From assembly GCF_041154455.1 (NCBI RefSeq), contig NZ_AP028665.1, positions 434,001 to 498,000 on the forward strand: a stretch of 64,000 bases of DNA, written 5' to 3'. This DNA comes from Variovorax sp. V213 (GTDB taxonomy: Bacteria > Pseudomonadota > Gammaproteobacteria > Burkholderiales > Burkholderiaceae_C). The translations under genes were made by a program, and so were the position numbers. How positions within the stretch are numbered: the stretch's first letter is position 1; each line of letters starts with the position of its first letter. A model generated the notes under the pieces. It was not told where the DNA came from. It did no database searches and worked only from the letters and a program-made list of their open reading frames with translations. This document shows, in pieces, positions 1 to 8,199 of the stretch.

Positions 1-683
1 TGCAGCAGCCGCTCGATTCGCGCCGCGCGCTGAGCTTTGCGCAGTGGGACCACGTCGACACGCTGCTCCAGGCGCATGCCGACACCGAAGCCCGGCGCCG
101 CCTGCGCCGCGGCATGCGCTGGCTCTATGCGACCGGACTGCGGCTGGCCGAGATCACGGGCGCGAAATGCGAGGACCTCGAACAGGTCGAGGTCCGCACC
201 GCCGACGGCGTGGCCGCGGCCGGCTGGCAACTGGCAGTGGCCGGCAAGGGCGGGCGCCGCCGGCAGGTGCCCGTGCCGTCCGCGCTCGTGGCCGAGCTGG
301 AGGACGAGCTCGCGCGGCATGGCTTCGAGCGGCAGGTCGGCGCCGTGAGCAACCGCGGCATTCATGTGCTGGCGCGCTTCGACACCGAATCGCGGCGTCC
401 GATGGCCTGGTCGGCCTCGGGCCTGTACCAGGCGATCAAGGCCTTTGTCGCGCAGGCCTCCGCGGGCCTGGAGGGCGCCGAAGCGCAGCAGCTGAAGAAA
501 GCAAGCACTCACTGGCTGCGCCACTCGCATGGCGCCCATGCCCTGCGGGGCCGAAACGGCCAGGTGCCCGTGCCGATCCAGGTGGTGCAGAACAATCTCG
601 GGCATGCCTCCGTGGGAACGACGGCCATCTACCTCACCACTGATCGCATGCCGACCCTGGCACCGGTGCGCACCGCCAGCTGA
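1..683 (+). CDS. Tyrosine recombinase / site-specific integrase, C-terminal part
   Basis: The frame is open from the window edge, so the N-terminal DNA-binding part and start codon are missing. What remains is the catalytic domain of a phage-type tyrosine recombinase, which cuts and rejoins DNA through a 3'-phosphotyrosine. The conserved set is visible in order: the first Arg in TGLRLAEI, the beta-hairpin Lys in AGKGGRRR, the HWLRH box (His-x-x-Arg), the LGHAS box, and the nucleophile Tyr in TTAIY close to the C-terminus. The next gene is metabolic and I saw no attachment site or phage gene, so this is either the edge of an integrated element to the left or one of the stand-alone chromosomal integrases common in Comamonadaceae. 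The family call is firm; its role is unknown. Confidence 0.88.
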   Translation, partial: QQPLDSRRALSFAQWDHVDTLLQAHADTEARRRLRRGMRWLYATGLRLAEITGAKCEDLEQVEVRTADGVAAAGWQLAVAGKGGRRRQVPVPSALVAELEDELARHGFERQVGAVSNRGIHVLARFDTESRRPMAWSASGLYQAIKAFVAQASAGLEGAEAQQLKKASTHWLRHSHGAHALRGRNGQVPVPIQVVQNNLGHASVGTTAIYLTTDRMPTLAPVRTAS

Positions 684-755
684 AGGCAGGCCCGCGGCTT
701 CCGAACGCGCGTCGCACCGCATGCACTGGCGGGTGCGTCGAGCCATACCGAAACT

Positions 756-770
756 CGCTAGCTGCTAGCG
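756..770. repeat. Perfect 7-1-7 palindrome upstream of the lactonase-like gene
   Basis: CGCTAGC, one T, then GCTAGCG forms a perfect 15-bp palindrome. It lies in the short gap between the integrase stop and the amidohydrolase start, about 130 bases before the latter. The dyad is compact enough to be an operator for a dimeric regulator. It could also belong to the neighbouring recombinase. No function is assigned. Confidence 0.35.
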
Positions 771-899
771 CGTTTGCATGCTCGCTCGCCGCCGCAGATC
801 CGCGCAAGATGCACGGCATGCACACAGTGGTCTTCTGCACGCCGGTGCGCGGTATCCCGCCGCGCAACCCGCTCTTCTTCAACCAACTGGCGGATCGCC

Positions 900-1787
900 A
901 TGCCGGCTAGCACCATGGACAAGGACTGGCTCTGTTTCCATCCCGCCCCGACGAAGCCGCGCTTCACGCCGCCGCCCGGTGCCGTGGATGCGCACTGCCA
1001 CGTGTTCGGGCCCGCCGCGCCGTTCCCGTTTGCGCCCGGGCGCAAGTACACGCCCTGCGACGCTTCGAAGGACCAGCTCTTTGCGCTGCGCGATCTGCTG
1101 GGCTTCGAGCGGAACGTGATCGTTCAGGCGACCTGCCATGGCAACGACAACCGCGCGTTGCTCGACGCGCTGGCGCATTCGAACGGACGCGCACGGGGCG
1201 TGGCCTCGGTGGCCCCGGAGGTCGGCGACGCCGAACTCCGACGGCTGCATGAAGCCGGCGTGCGCGGTGTGCGCTTCAACTTCCTCAAGCGCCTGGCCGA
1301 CTTCACGCCGCGCGAGGTGCTGATGAGCATTGCGCAACGCATTGCCCCGCTGGGCTGGCACGTGGTCGTCTACTTCGAGGCGCAGGACCTGCCCGAACTG
1401 TGGGACTTCTTCACGCGGCTGCCGACCATCGTGGTGGTCGACCACATGGGGCGTCCCGATGTGGGCCAGCCGGTCGACGGGCCGCAGTTCGAGCGCTTCG
1501 TGCAGCTGCTGCGCGAGCATCCGAACATCTGGTCGAAGGTGAGCTGTCCCGAGCGCCTGTCGCTGTCCGGTCCGCCGACCTACGACGACGTGGTTCCCTT
1601 CGCGCGGCGCCTGGTCGAGACCTTCCCCGACCGCGTGCTGTGGGGCACCGACTGGCCGCATCCCAATCTCAAGACCCACATGCCCGACGACGGCACGCTG
1701 GTCGACATGATTCCGCGCATCGCGCCGACGGCGCGGCTGCAGCGCCAGTTGCTGGTGGACAACCCGATGCGCCTCTACTGGGCCTGA
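900..1787 (+). CDS. Amidohydrolase, 2-pyrone-4,6-dicarboxylate lactonase (LigI)-like
   Basis: A TIM-barrel amidohydrolase of about 295 residues. LigI-type enzymes hydrolyse the lactone ring of 2-pyrone-4,6-dicarboxylate in protocatechuate and gallate breakdown. The signature motifs appear in order: DAHCHVFGP near the N-terminus, RGVRFNF, VVDHMGRP in the middle and WGTDWPHPN near the C-terminus; this is the usual HxH plus Asp layout of the family. Length matches LigI. The frame opens further upstream from a TTG at 774, but residue similarity starts only near 900-915. ATG 900 or ATG 915 are both possible and neither has a strong ribosome site. No other lig genes are in the window. The downstream LysR gene and the minus-strand Bug protein and porin suggest an uptake-plus-hydrolysis unit for an aromatic acid. 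A related dicarboxylate lactone substrate cannot be excluded. Confidence 0.82.
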   Translation: MPASTMDKDWLCFHPAPTKPRFTPPPGAVDAHCHVFGPAAPFPFAPGRKYTPCDASKDQLFALRDLLGFERNVIVQATCHGNDNRALLDALAHSNGRARGVASVAPEVGDAELRRLHEAGVRGVRFNFLKRLADFTPREVLMSIAQRIAPLGWHVVVYFEAQDLPELWDFFTRLPTIVVVDHMGRPDVGQPVDGPQFERFVQLLREHPNIWSKVSCPERLSLSGPPTYDDVVPFARRLVETFPDRVLWGTDWPHPNLKTHMPDDGTLVDMIPRIAPTARLQRQLLVDNPMRLYWA

Positions 1788-1865
1788 GACGGCCGCGGCG
1801 GTCGCATGGAACGACCGGCCAATGGCCGCGCCTGCGCGGGGGCGCGCAGCCCTAGACTACGCTTC

Positions 1866-2780
1866 ATGGACCTCAAGCAGCTGGAGTACTTTGTCCGCGT
1901 GGCGGAGCTCGGCAGCTTCACGCGCGCATCGATCGTGATCGATGTCGCGCAGCCCGCGCTCAGCCGGCAGGTGCGCCAGCTCGAAGTGGAGCTGCGGCAG
2001 AACCTTCTCACGCGCAATGGCCGGGGCGTCACCGTCACCGATGCGGGCAAGCTGCTGCTGGAGCACGCCAGGGGCATCCTTCACCAGATCGAACGCGCGA
2101 AGGAAGACCTCGGCCGCATGCGTGGCGCACTCGCCGGCCGTGTCGCGGTGGGCCTGCCGCCCAGCATCGCGAAGCGCATCGCCGTGCCCCTGACCCGCGC
2201 CTTCCGCCAGCAGCTGCCCGATGCGCGCCTTTCCATCACCGAGGCGCTCTCGAGCGCCATGCAGGAGTCGGTGACTGCGGGCCGCCTCGACCTGGCGCTG
2301 CTCTACAACCCCGCACCGTCGGCCGACATCGACAGCGTGGTCATCCTCGAAGAAGACCTGTACCTGGTGGGCCCGGCGCAGCCCGGTGGCACGGCCGATG
2401 GCGAGGTCTCGCTGCGCGAGGTGGCGTCGCAACCGCTCGTGATTCCGACCAAGCCCAATTCGATCCGCATGCTGGTGGAGGCGGAGATGGCGAACATCGG
2501 ATGCCGGCCGACGATCGCGATGGAGATCGACGGCGTGGCCGCGATCCTCGACCTCGTCATCGATGGCTTGGGGCTGGCCGTGCTGTCCTCGAATGCGGTG
2601 CTCACCGCGCCACGCCCGGAGGCCTTTGCGACCCGCCGGATCGCGAATCCGTCGCTGCGCAGCCGGCTGGCCCTGGCCGTCAGTTCCCAGCGGCCCGCCA
2701 CGCTGACGCAGCAGGCCGTCCTGAAGCTGGTGCGCGAGGTGGTGAGCCAGACGATGAACGGGCAGGCGCCGCCCGCGTGA
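1866..2780 (+). CDS. LysR-family transcriptional regulator
   Basis: A 304-residue LysR protein. The N-terminal winged helix-turn-helix (about residues 1-65, beginning MDLKQLEYFVRVAELGSF and containing AQPALSRQVRQLE) binds DNA; the remainder is the periplasmic-binding-protein-like effector domain. ATG 1866 is chosen because the family always starts this way; the frame extends 20 codons upstream without similarity. It follows the lactonase-like gene by about 80 bases on the same strand and ends convergently with the Bug gene. It probably responds to an aromatic acid or lactone and controls the adjacent lactonase and perhaps the Bug/porin pair. The effector is unknown. Confidence 0.92.
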   Translation: MDLKQLEYFVRVAELGSFTRASIVIDVAQPALSRQVRQLEVELRQNLLTRNGRGVTVTDAGKLLLEHARGILHQIERAKEDLGRMRGALAGRVAVGLPPSIAKRIAVPLTRAFRQQLPDARLSITEALSSAMQESVTAGRLDLALLYNPAPSADIDSVVILEEDLYLVGPAQPGGTADGEVSLREVASQPLVIPTKPNSIRMLVEAEMANIGCRPTIAMEIDGVAAILDLVIDGLGLAVLSSNAVLTAPRPEAFATRRIANPSLRSRLALAVSSQRPATLTQQAVLKLVREVVSQTMNGQAPPA

Positions 2781-2784
2781 GCAT

Positions 2785-2797
2785 GGGTCGCGGACCC
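2785..2797. terminator. Short hairpin between convergent genes
   Basis: GGGTC, a 3-base loop GCG, then GACCC forms a perfect 5-bp stem in the 25-base gap between the convergent LysR and Bug genes. The position suits a shared transcription stop, but no T-tract follows on either strand, so an intrinsic terminator is only weakly supported. Confidence 0.25.
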
Positions 2798-2805
2798 CTC
2801 GAGGC

Positions 2806-3783
2806 TCACTGCTTCGGAATGCCGGCGAGGCGGATGACCTCCGACCAGCGCTGAATCTCGTTCTTCAAGAGTTCCGCCTGCTGTTGCGGCGTGCTGCCCT
2901 GCGCCTCCACGCCGATCTGGCGCAGCCGCTCCTTGACCTCGGGTGCGGCCAGCGCTGCGTTCACTTCCTTGTTGAGCCGTTCGACGACCGCCTGCGGCGT
3001 CTTCGCGGGCACCGCAAAGGCGTTCCACGACGCCACGTTGAACTTGGGCGCGCCGCTCTCGGCGACGGTCGGCGTCTCGGGCAGCGCGAACGAGCGCTTC
3101 GTGCCCATGACTGCGATCGGATGCAGCGACTTGCCGCTGATCTGCCCGAGGATGGGCGCGAGGATCTCGACGCCGGCGTCGATCTGTCCGCCGCGCAGGG
3201 CCGTGATCATGGCCGGGGAGCCGTTGAACGGGATCACCTGCGCGTCGATGCCGGTGCTGCGCTTGAGCAGCTCGGCCGCCAGGTGCTGCGTGCTGCCCAC
3301 GTTGATCGTTCCGATGTTGACGGTGCCCGGATGCGCCTTCGCATGGGCCAGGAGCTCCTGCATGGTCTTGAACTTCGAGTTCGCCGCCGTCACGACGGCC
3401 AGGTCGAAATAGCCGATCGTCGAAACCGGCGCAAAGTCCTTCACGGTGTCGAACGGCAGGCGCTTGAAGAGGCCCACGCTCACGGCATTGCCGTTGGACA
3501 TCAGCAGCACCGTGAGTCCGTCGGGCGGCGCCTTGGCCACGGTGTCGGCGGCGACCACGCCGCCCGCGCCGGGCTTGTTGTCCACGATGATGCTTTGCCC
3601 CATCGATTCCGACATCTTCTGCGCGACGACGCGCGCCGTGAGGTCGGCCACGCCGCCGGGCCCGAAGGGCACCACGAGGCGGATCGGCTTCGTGCTGGAG
3701 GGCTGCGCGTTCGCGCCCATGGCGATGGTGGCCGCGGCCAGCACGAGTGCCGACCGCCGCGAGATCTTGATGAGGGTGTTCAT
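2806..3783 (-). CDS. Bug/TctC-family tripartite tricarboxylate binding protein
   Basis: A 325-residue periplasmic solute-binding protein. It opens with a Sec signal (basic start, then SALVLAAATIAMGANA and a cut after AQA-like residues), followed by the family hallmarks KPIRLVVPFGPGG and VDNKPGAGG. Bug proteins bind small carboxylates, aromatic acids or their derivatives and deliver them to a TctAB permease or act as sensors. No tctA or tctB gene is in the window, so this is an orphan receptor, the usual situation in Burkholderiales. It lies 38 bases downstream of the porin gene on the same strand and the two are probably co-transcribed, which suggests joint outer-membrane entry and periplasmic capture of one substrate. 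The ligand cannot be read from the sequence. Confidence 0.93.
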   Translation of the reverse strand: MNTLIKISRRSALVLAAATIAMGANAQPSSTKPIRLVVPFGPGGVADLTARVVAQKMSESMGQSIIVDNKPGAGGVVAADTVAKAPPDGLTVLLMSNGNAVSVGLFKRLPFDTVKDFAPVSTIGYFDLAVVTAANSKFKTMQELLAHAKAHPGTVNIGTINVGSTQHLAAELLKRSTGIDAQVIPFNGSPAMITALRGGQIDAGVEILAPILGQISGKSLHPIAVMGTKRSFALPETPTVAESGAPKFNVASWNAFAVPAKTPQAVVERLNKEVNAALAAPEVKERLRQIGVEAQGSTPQQQAELLKNEIQRWSEVIRLAGIPKQ

Positions 3784-3821
3784 GGGGTTCTATTCACTGT
3801 GGAACAAGCTTGCACAAGGTT

Positions 3822-4859
3822 TCAGAAGCGGTGCCGCATGCCGAGCGCGAGGCTTCCCCGTCGCTCGTATCCGGTGAGCCGGTCCGAGAGGTAGACCGCG
3901 TAGAGGTCGGTGCGTTTGGAAAGATAGTGGTCATAGCCGAGCGCTGCCGTCGTGCGGCTCGAATCCGTGATGGGCATGTCCCTGCGCGTGTGCGCGACGG
4001 ACGCCATGATGCGGCCGGCGCCCACGGGCATCGCCACGCCGAGCTGCGTGGTCCGGGTCGTGGTGCGGATGTCGGGCGTGTCGGTATGAAAGTGCTGGCC
4101 GTAGAGCTTCACCGCCTCGAAGTCGTACGAGAGGCCGGCCATCTGGGCCTTCTGGCTCGAGATCGGCGCCGCCAGGCCCGGACCCGCCTTGACCTGCTGG
4201 GCCGAGACCACCGCGGCGAACGGGCCCTTCGCATAGTTGACGGTCAGGTTGACGTTGCGCACGCCGCCGCGGTTGGCCACCTCGCCCAGCCCGTACGCCG
4301 CGGACACCCGAAACCCCGCCATGTCGGGCGATGCGTACTGGAGGGTGTTGTCCCAGACGCTGTCGCCCAGCACCGCGCGGTTGTAGCCCGTGCTCCAGAC
4401 CTGCAGCATCACCGGGCTCAGGTTGGCCGATGCGAGAAACGGATTGAAGTTGCCGGTGGCCGCATAGAGCGCATTGGTCTGCCGGCCCGCGCTCACCAGG
4501 CCGTAGGCACCGCCGAGCCCGACATAGGCGTTGCGCGAGAAGGAGGGGTCGGCCGTCGTCCTGCCGAAGGTGCCGCTGTCGGCCTGGAAGAAACTCTCCA
4601 GCGCGAAGAACGATCGCAGGCCGCCGCCCAGGTCTTCGTTGCCCTGCACGCCCCAATAGGAGGTCGTCATGCCGCCGCTGTTCAATACCTTGGTACGGCC
4701 GGGCTGGTCGCTGCGGCGCAGCGAACCCACATACTCGTCGACGACACCATAGATGCTCACGCTGTCCACCGGCGGCGTTCCTTGCGCAAAGGCCGGAAGC
4801 GATCCGAGCGAAGCAGTCGTGAGGCCCGCCGCAAGGCAGGCGCGGGTGCGCATATCCAT
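3822..4859 (-). CDS. Gram-negative general porin (Omp32-like)
   Basis: A 345-residue outer-membrane beta-barrel protein. A signal peptide ends near PAFAQG; the mature part begins with the SVSIYGVVDEYVG strand typical of Burkholderiales trimeric porins, includes the loop-3 region rich in charged residues, and ends with LALGMRHRF, whose terminal Phe is the barrel assembly signal. Such porins allow passive diffusion of anions and small acids. The start is well placed after a GGAGAC ribosome site. Upstream lies a 160-base gap before the stop of a LysR gene that may hold its promoter. Downstream is a Bug receptor, so the pair likely serves one carboxylate substrate. Confidence 0.92.
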   Translation of the reverse strand: MDMRTRACLAAGLTTASLGSLPAFAQGTPPVDSVSIYGVVDEYVGSLRRSDQPGRTKVLNSGGMTTSYWGVQGNEDLGGGLRSFFALESFFQADSGTFGRTTADPSFSRNAYVGLGGAYGLVSAGRQTNALYAATGNFNPFLASANLSPVMLQVWSTGYNRAVLGDSVWDNTLQYASPDMAGFRVSAAYGLGEVANRGGVRNVNLTVNYAKGPFAAVVSAQQVKAGPGLAAPISSQKAQMAGLSYDFEAVKLYGQHFHTDTPDIRTTTRTTQLGVAMPVGAGRIMASVAHTRRDMPITDSSRTTAALGYDHYLSKRTDLYAVYLSDRLTGYERRGSLALGMRHRF

Positions 4860-5019
4860 CTTCTTGTCTCCGTGTTTTTTGAAGCGCCGAAGGGTGTCTT
4901 TGGTCCTGACCCCTGGCGTGATGGACTATCGCCAGTGCGCGGGCGCGCCGCTATCCCGCCCGTCCACTTCGAGATATGTCGCGGCGGCATGGCTGGGCGA
5001 AGGCCGCCCGGGATGCGCG

Positions 5020-5931
5020 TCAGCGCGCCGGCCGCGCCACCCCTTGCAGGCTGCTTCGCAGCGCGAGCTTGCGCACGATGGTCGAGAACGCCCGCGTGGC
5101 CGCGGCATCGCGCGCCACCGGCGACCACAGCATGCCGGGGGTGCGCACAGGCGTCGGGCTTTCGAGCCGGACCACGACGAGGCCCGAGAGTGCCGTCACC
5201 ACGTTCGCGGCCATGATGGACGCGAGCTGCGTCTTGGCGACCAGGTCCATCATCGGTGCGAGCGTGTTGATCTCGGCCACCACGTGCGGCTGCGCGCCGC
5301 AGGAACGGAAGCATTCGTCGAGCATCTGGCGCGTGGCGAAGCTCGCCGGCAGCAGCACCATCGGCAGCCGGTGCAGCTCCACCATGCGCACGCGCTTGCG
5401 GCGCGCGAGCGGATGCTTCTTCGCCACCACCAGCACCATCTCCTCGTTGTAGAGCGGCTCGAACTGCAGTGGCCCCGGCGCGGCCGGCCGGTAGGCGATG
5501 CCCAGGTCCAGCGTGCCCTGCTGCAGCCGCGCGGCGATCTGGTCGGCCGAGAGCTCCTCGACCACCACCTTCACGCGCGGGTGCTTGCCATGGAAGCTCG
5601 CGATGCAATCCGGAATGAAGCCCAGGTTGAAGGTGTGCGTGGAGCCGACGCGCAGCTCGCCCGCCACGTCCGAGCTCTCCTGTCGCAGTGCGCCCAGCCC
5701 AAGGTCGATCTCGTGCAGGGCCTTGGTGCAGTAGTGCAGGAACTCGTCGCCCGCCTCGGTCAGGCTCACGCGCTTGCCGACGCGGTCGAACAGCGCGATG
5801 CCGATCTCTTCCTCCAGCTGCTTGATCTGGTGCGACAGCGTCGACTGCGTCACATGCAGGCGCTCGGCCGCGCGCGTGAAGTTCAGCGAGCCCGACAGGG
5901 CAATGAAGTAGCGAAGGTGCCGGAGTTCCAT
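5020..5931 (-). CDS. LysR-family transcriptional regulator
   Basis: A 303-residue LysR protein of the CynR/CatM-like type. The helix-turn-helix occupies about residues 1-60 (MELRHLRYFIALSGSLNFTRAAERLHVTQ is the start, followed by TLSHQIKQLEEEIG); the effector-binding domain follows from about residue 90. It is divergent from the CoA-transferase gene with about 125 bases between the start codons. A perfect LysR-type T-N11-A dyad sits just beyond its own start, so it very probably controls the CoA-transferase/dioxygenase cluster and itself. The inducer is likely a pathway intermediate, as is usual for LysR activators of aromatic operons; that is inference. Confidence 0.93.
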   Translation of the reverse strand: MELRHLRYFIALSGSLNFTRAAERLHVTQSTLSHQIKQLEEEIGIALFDRVGKRVSLTEAGDEFLHYCTKALHEIDLGLGALRQESSDVAGELRVGSTHTFNLGFIPDCIASFHGKHPRVKVVVEELSADQIAARLQQGTLDLGIAYRPAAPGPLQFEPLYNEEMVLVVAKKHPLARRKRVRMVELHRLPMVLLPASFATRQMLDECFRSCGAQPHVVAEINTLAPMMDLVAKTQLASIMAANVVTALSGLVVVRLESPTPVRTPGMLWSPVARDAAATRAFSTIVRKLALRSSLQGVARPAR

Positions 5932-5952
5932 GGCGTTCCTTGGGACCGATGA

Positions 5953-5965
5953 TCGATGGCATCGA
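5953..5965. promoter_or_regulatory. LysR-type T-N11-A operator dyad
   Basis: TCGAT, GGC, ATCGA is a perfect palindrome with the exact T-N11-A geometry of LysR recognition sites (it extends to ATCGAT-GGC-ATCGAT). It lies 22 bases from the start codon of the minus-strand LysR gene and about 90 bases before the GTG of the divergent CoA-transferase gene, where an autoregulating LysR protein usually binds. No convincing -35/-10 pair could be placed. Confidence 0.55.
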
Positions 5966-6056
5966 TGCTAACGATGAAAAACAATCATTTTCCGCATCCG
6001 CGGGCGCCACCTACAGTTTCTCCAACCCCGAACAACAACCCCAGGAGACCTCCCCG

Positions 6057-7214
6057 GTGCAAAAAGTCCTCAGCGGCATCAAGGTGCTCGAACAAGGCAC
6101 GTTCATCACCGGCCCGGCGGCGGGCATGTTCCTCGCGGACCTCGGCGCCGAGGTGGTCAAGATCGAGCAGCCCGGCGCGGGCGATCCGTTCCGTGCCTTT
6201 CGCGGCGGCCTCTACAGCCCGCACTTCCAGACCTACAACCGCAACAAGCGCAGCATCACGCTGAACCCGAAGCTGCCCGAAGACGCGGCGGTGTTCGACG
6301 AACTGGTCAAGGACGCCGACGTCTACATCCAGAATTTCCGCCCCGGTGCGGCGGAGCGGCTCGGTGCCGGCGAGGCCCGGCTGCGCGACCTCAATCCGCG
6401 GCTCGTGTATTGCGCGATCAGCGGCTTCGGCCAGACAGGCCCTGCAGCTGCCCGGCCGGCCTACGACACGGTCGCGCAGGCCGCGAGCGGCTTTCTCAAG
6501 CTGCTGGTGAACCCGGCCAACCCGCGCGTAGTGGGCCCGGCGCTCGCCGACGCCATGACGGGCTTCTACGCCGCCTACGGCGTGCTCGGCGCACTGGTCG
6601 AACGCGGCCGCACCGGCCAGGGCCGCGCGGTCGAGGTGTCGATGCTCGAAGCCATGTGCCACTTCAACCTCGACGCGTTCACGCACCTCTTTTCCGAGAG
6701 CGAGGTCATGGGTCCGTTCAGCCGCCCGAGCGTGTCGCAGTCCTATGTGCTGGAGTGCGCGGACGGGCTGTGGATTGCGCTGCACATGTCCTCGCCGGAG
6801 AAGTTCTGGCAGGGGCTCGCCAACGCGATCGAGCGGCCGCGGCTCTTCGCGGACCCGCGCTTTGCCTCGCGCGAAGCCCGCATCGCGCACCAGGAAGACC
6901 TGATCGCGCTGCTCGGCGGCCTGTTCCGCCAGCACAGCCGCGCCGCATGGTGCGCGCGCCTCGAGGCCGAGGACGTGCCGCATGCGCCGATGTACGACAC
7001 CCGCGAGGCGATGGAAGACCCGCAGGCGCGGCACCTGCAGCTGCAGGTGAGCGCACCGCATCCCGAAGGCGGCGAGTGGCACACGATCCGTTCGCCCGTG
7101 AGCTTCGACGGCGAGCGCCCGCTGGAGGTCAGTGCGCCGCCGATGCTCGGCGCCGACAACGCGGCCATCGTCACGCCCATCCGAAAGCGCCTGGGGCAGC
7201 CGGCCACCGCATAG
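6057..7214 (+). CDS. Class III CoA-transferase (CaiB/BaiF family)
   Basis: About 385 residues of a family III CoA-transferase, which moves CoA between organic acids through an enzyme aspartyl-CoA intermediate. The N-terminal signature (GIKVLEQGTFITGPAAGM, then LGAEVVKIEQPGAGDPFR) and the RSITLN and ISGFGQTGP segments are typical. The frame is open from a TTG at 5940, but GTG 6057 is chosen because it follows a GGAGA ribosome site and begins exactly where family similarity starts. It is the first gene of a plus-strand cluster with an intradiol dioxygenase, a citryl-CoA-lyase-type enzyme and Bug proteins, facing a LysR regulator. It probably activates a dicarboxylic or tricarboxylic acid made from the ring-cleavage product for the lyase downstream; this is inference from gene order. 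Confidence 0.88.
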   Translation: MQKVLSGIKVLEQGTFITGPAAGMFLADLGAEVVKIEQPGAGDPFRAFRGGLYSPHFQTYNRNKRSITLNPKLPEDAAVFDELVKDADVYIQNFRPGAAERLGAGEARLRDLNPRLVYCAISGFGQTGPAAARPAYDTVAQAASGFLKLLVNPANPRVVGPALADAMTGFYAAYGVLGALVERGRTGQGRAVEVSMLEAMCHFNLDAFTHLFSESEVMGPFSRPSVSQSYVLECADGLWIALHMSSPEKFWQGLANAIERPRLFADPRFASREARIAHQEDLIALLGGLFRQHSRAAWCARLEAEDVPHAPMYDTREAMEDPQARHLQLQVSAPHPEGGEWHTIRSPVSFDGERPLEVSAPPMLGADNAAIVTPIRKRLGQPATA

Positions 7215-7260
7215 CCGGGCCGCCCGAAGCCTTGAACAAAAAGCAGGAGACAAGCAAGCC

Positions 7261-8199
7261 ATGACCCCATCGAACGAAAGCGAGCTGACGCAGACCGTGC
7301 TGCAGAGCCTGGAGGGCGCGCGTGACGCACGCTTCGCCCAGGTCATGCAGTCGCTGATCACGCACCTGCATGCCTTCATCCGCGAGGTGGACCTGACGCC
7401 CGCGGAGTGGATGCAGGGCATCGAGTTCCTGACCGCCACCGGCCAGACCTGCACCGACAAGCGCCAGGAGTTCATCCTGCTGTCCGACACGCTGGGCGCG
7501 TCGATGATGGTGGTGATCCTCGACCAGCTGCGCGCCGCAGCGGGCAAGCGCGGCCGAGCGGGCGCCGAGGCCACGCAGGCCACCGAGATCACCGAAGCCA
7601 CGCACGCGACGGTGCAGGGCCCCTTCTACTGGGAGGGCGCGCCCGACCTGCCGCTCGGCGCCGACGTGGCGCAGGGCGCGCGCGGCGAGCCGACCTTCTA
7701 CAGCGGCCGCATCACCGACACCGAGGGCCGGCCGCTCGCGGGCGCGCTGCTCGACATCTGGTCCGGCGACGGCGAGGGCGTGTACGACATGCAGGTCGAA
7801 GGTGCCGCCATGGCGGCGCGCGGACGCATCCGCACCGACAGCGAGGGCCGCTACTGGTTCTGGTCGATCCGGCCGAGCTTCTATCCGATCCCGACCGACG
7901 GCCCGGTAGGACGCATGCTGGAAGCCATGGGCCGCCATCCGAACCGGCCCGGCCACATCCACATGATGGTCTCGGCGCCGGGCCACGTGCCCGTGACCAC
8001 GCATCTCTTCGTGGCCGGCAGCCCGTACATCGAGTCCGACGCCGTGTTCGGCGTGCGTCCAAGGCTCATCGTCGATTTCGAATCGCATCCCGCGGGCCGC
8101 GCGCCCGACGGCCGGACGCTGCAGACGCCGTACTGGTCCGCGCACTACGACTTCCGCCTTGAACCCCGCATGCCTGAACGCCAGAAAGACGCCACATGA
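7261..8199 (+). CDS. Intradiol ring-cleavage dioxygenase (catechol/hydroxyquinol 1,2-dioxygenase type)
   Basis: A 312-residue Fe(III) dioxygenase that opens a catechol-like ring between the two hydroxyls to give a muconate-type acid. The N-terminal helical dimerisation domain (about residues 1-110) precedes the beta-sandwich. The four iron ligands are visible: Tyr175 (VYDMQ), Tyr208 (SFYPIP), His232 and His234 (PGHIHM). The N-terminal domain places it with catechol and hydroxyquinol dioxygenases rather than with protocatechuate 3,4-dioxygenase. ATG 7261 has an AGGAGA ribosome site. Its stop overlaps the next start in an ATGA, so it is translationally coupled to the citryl-CoA-lyase-type gene. 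No maleylacetate reductase or muconate cycloisomerase is nearby, so the product probably enters the unusual CoA route encoded by the flanking genes. Confidence 0.9.
   Translation: MTPSNESELTQTVLQSLEGARDARFAQVMQSLITHLHAFIREVDLTPAEWMQGIEFLTATGQTCTDKRQEFILLSDTLGASMMVVILDQLRAAAGKRGRAGAEATQATEITEATHATVQGPFYWEGAPDLPLGADVAQGARGEPTFYSGRITDTEGRPLAGALLDIWSGDGEGVYDMQVEGAAMAARGRIRTDSEGRYWFWSIRPSFYPIPTDGPVGRMLEAMGRHPNRPGHIHMMVSAPGHVPVTTHLFVAGSPYIESDAVFGVRPRLIVDFESHPAGRAPDGRTLQTPYWSAHYDFRLEPRMPERQKDAT

Noticed and set aside
809..910. A 33-codon frame (MHGMHTVVFCTPVRG...) overlapping the start of the lactonase-like gene
   Set aside because: The sequence looks protein-like and the frame is open further upstream, but it has no ribosome site, no recognisable family and overlaps a well-supported gene.
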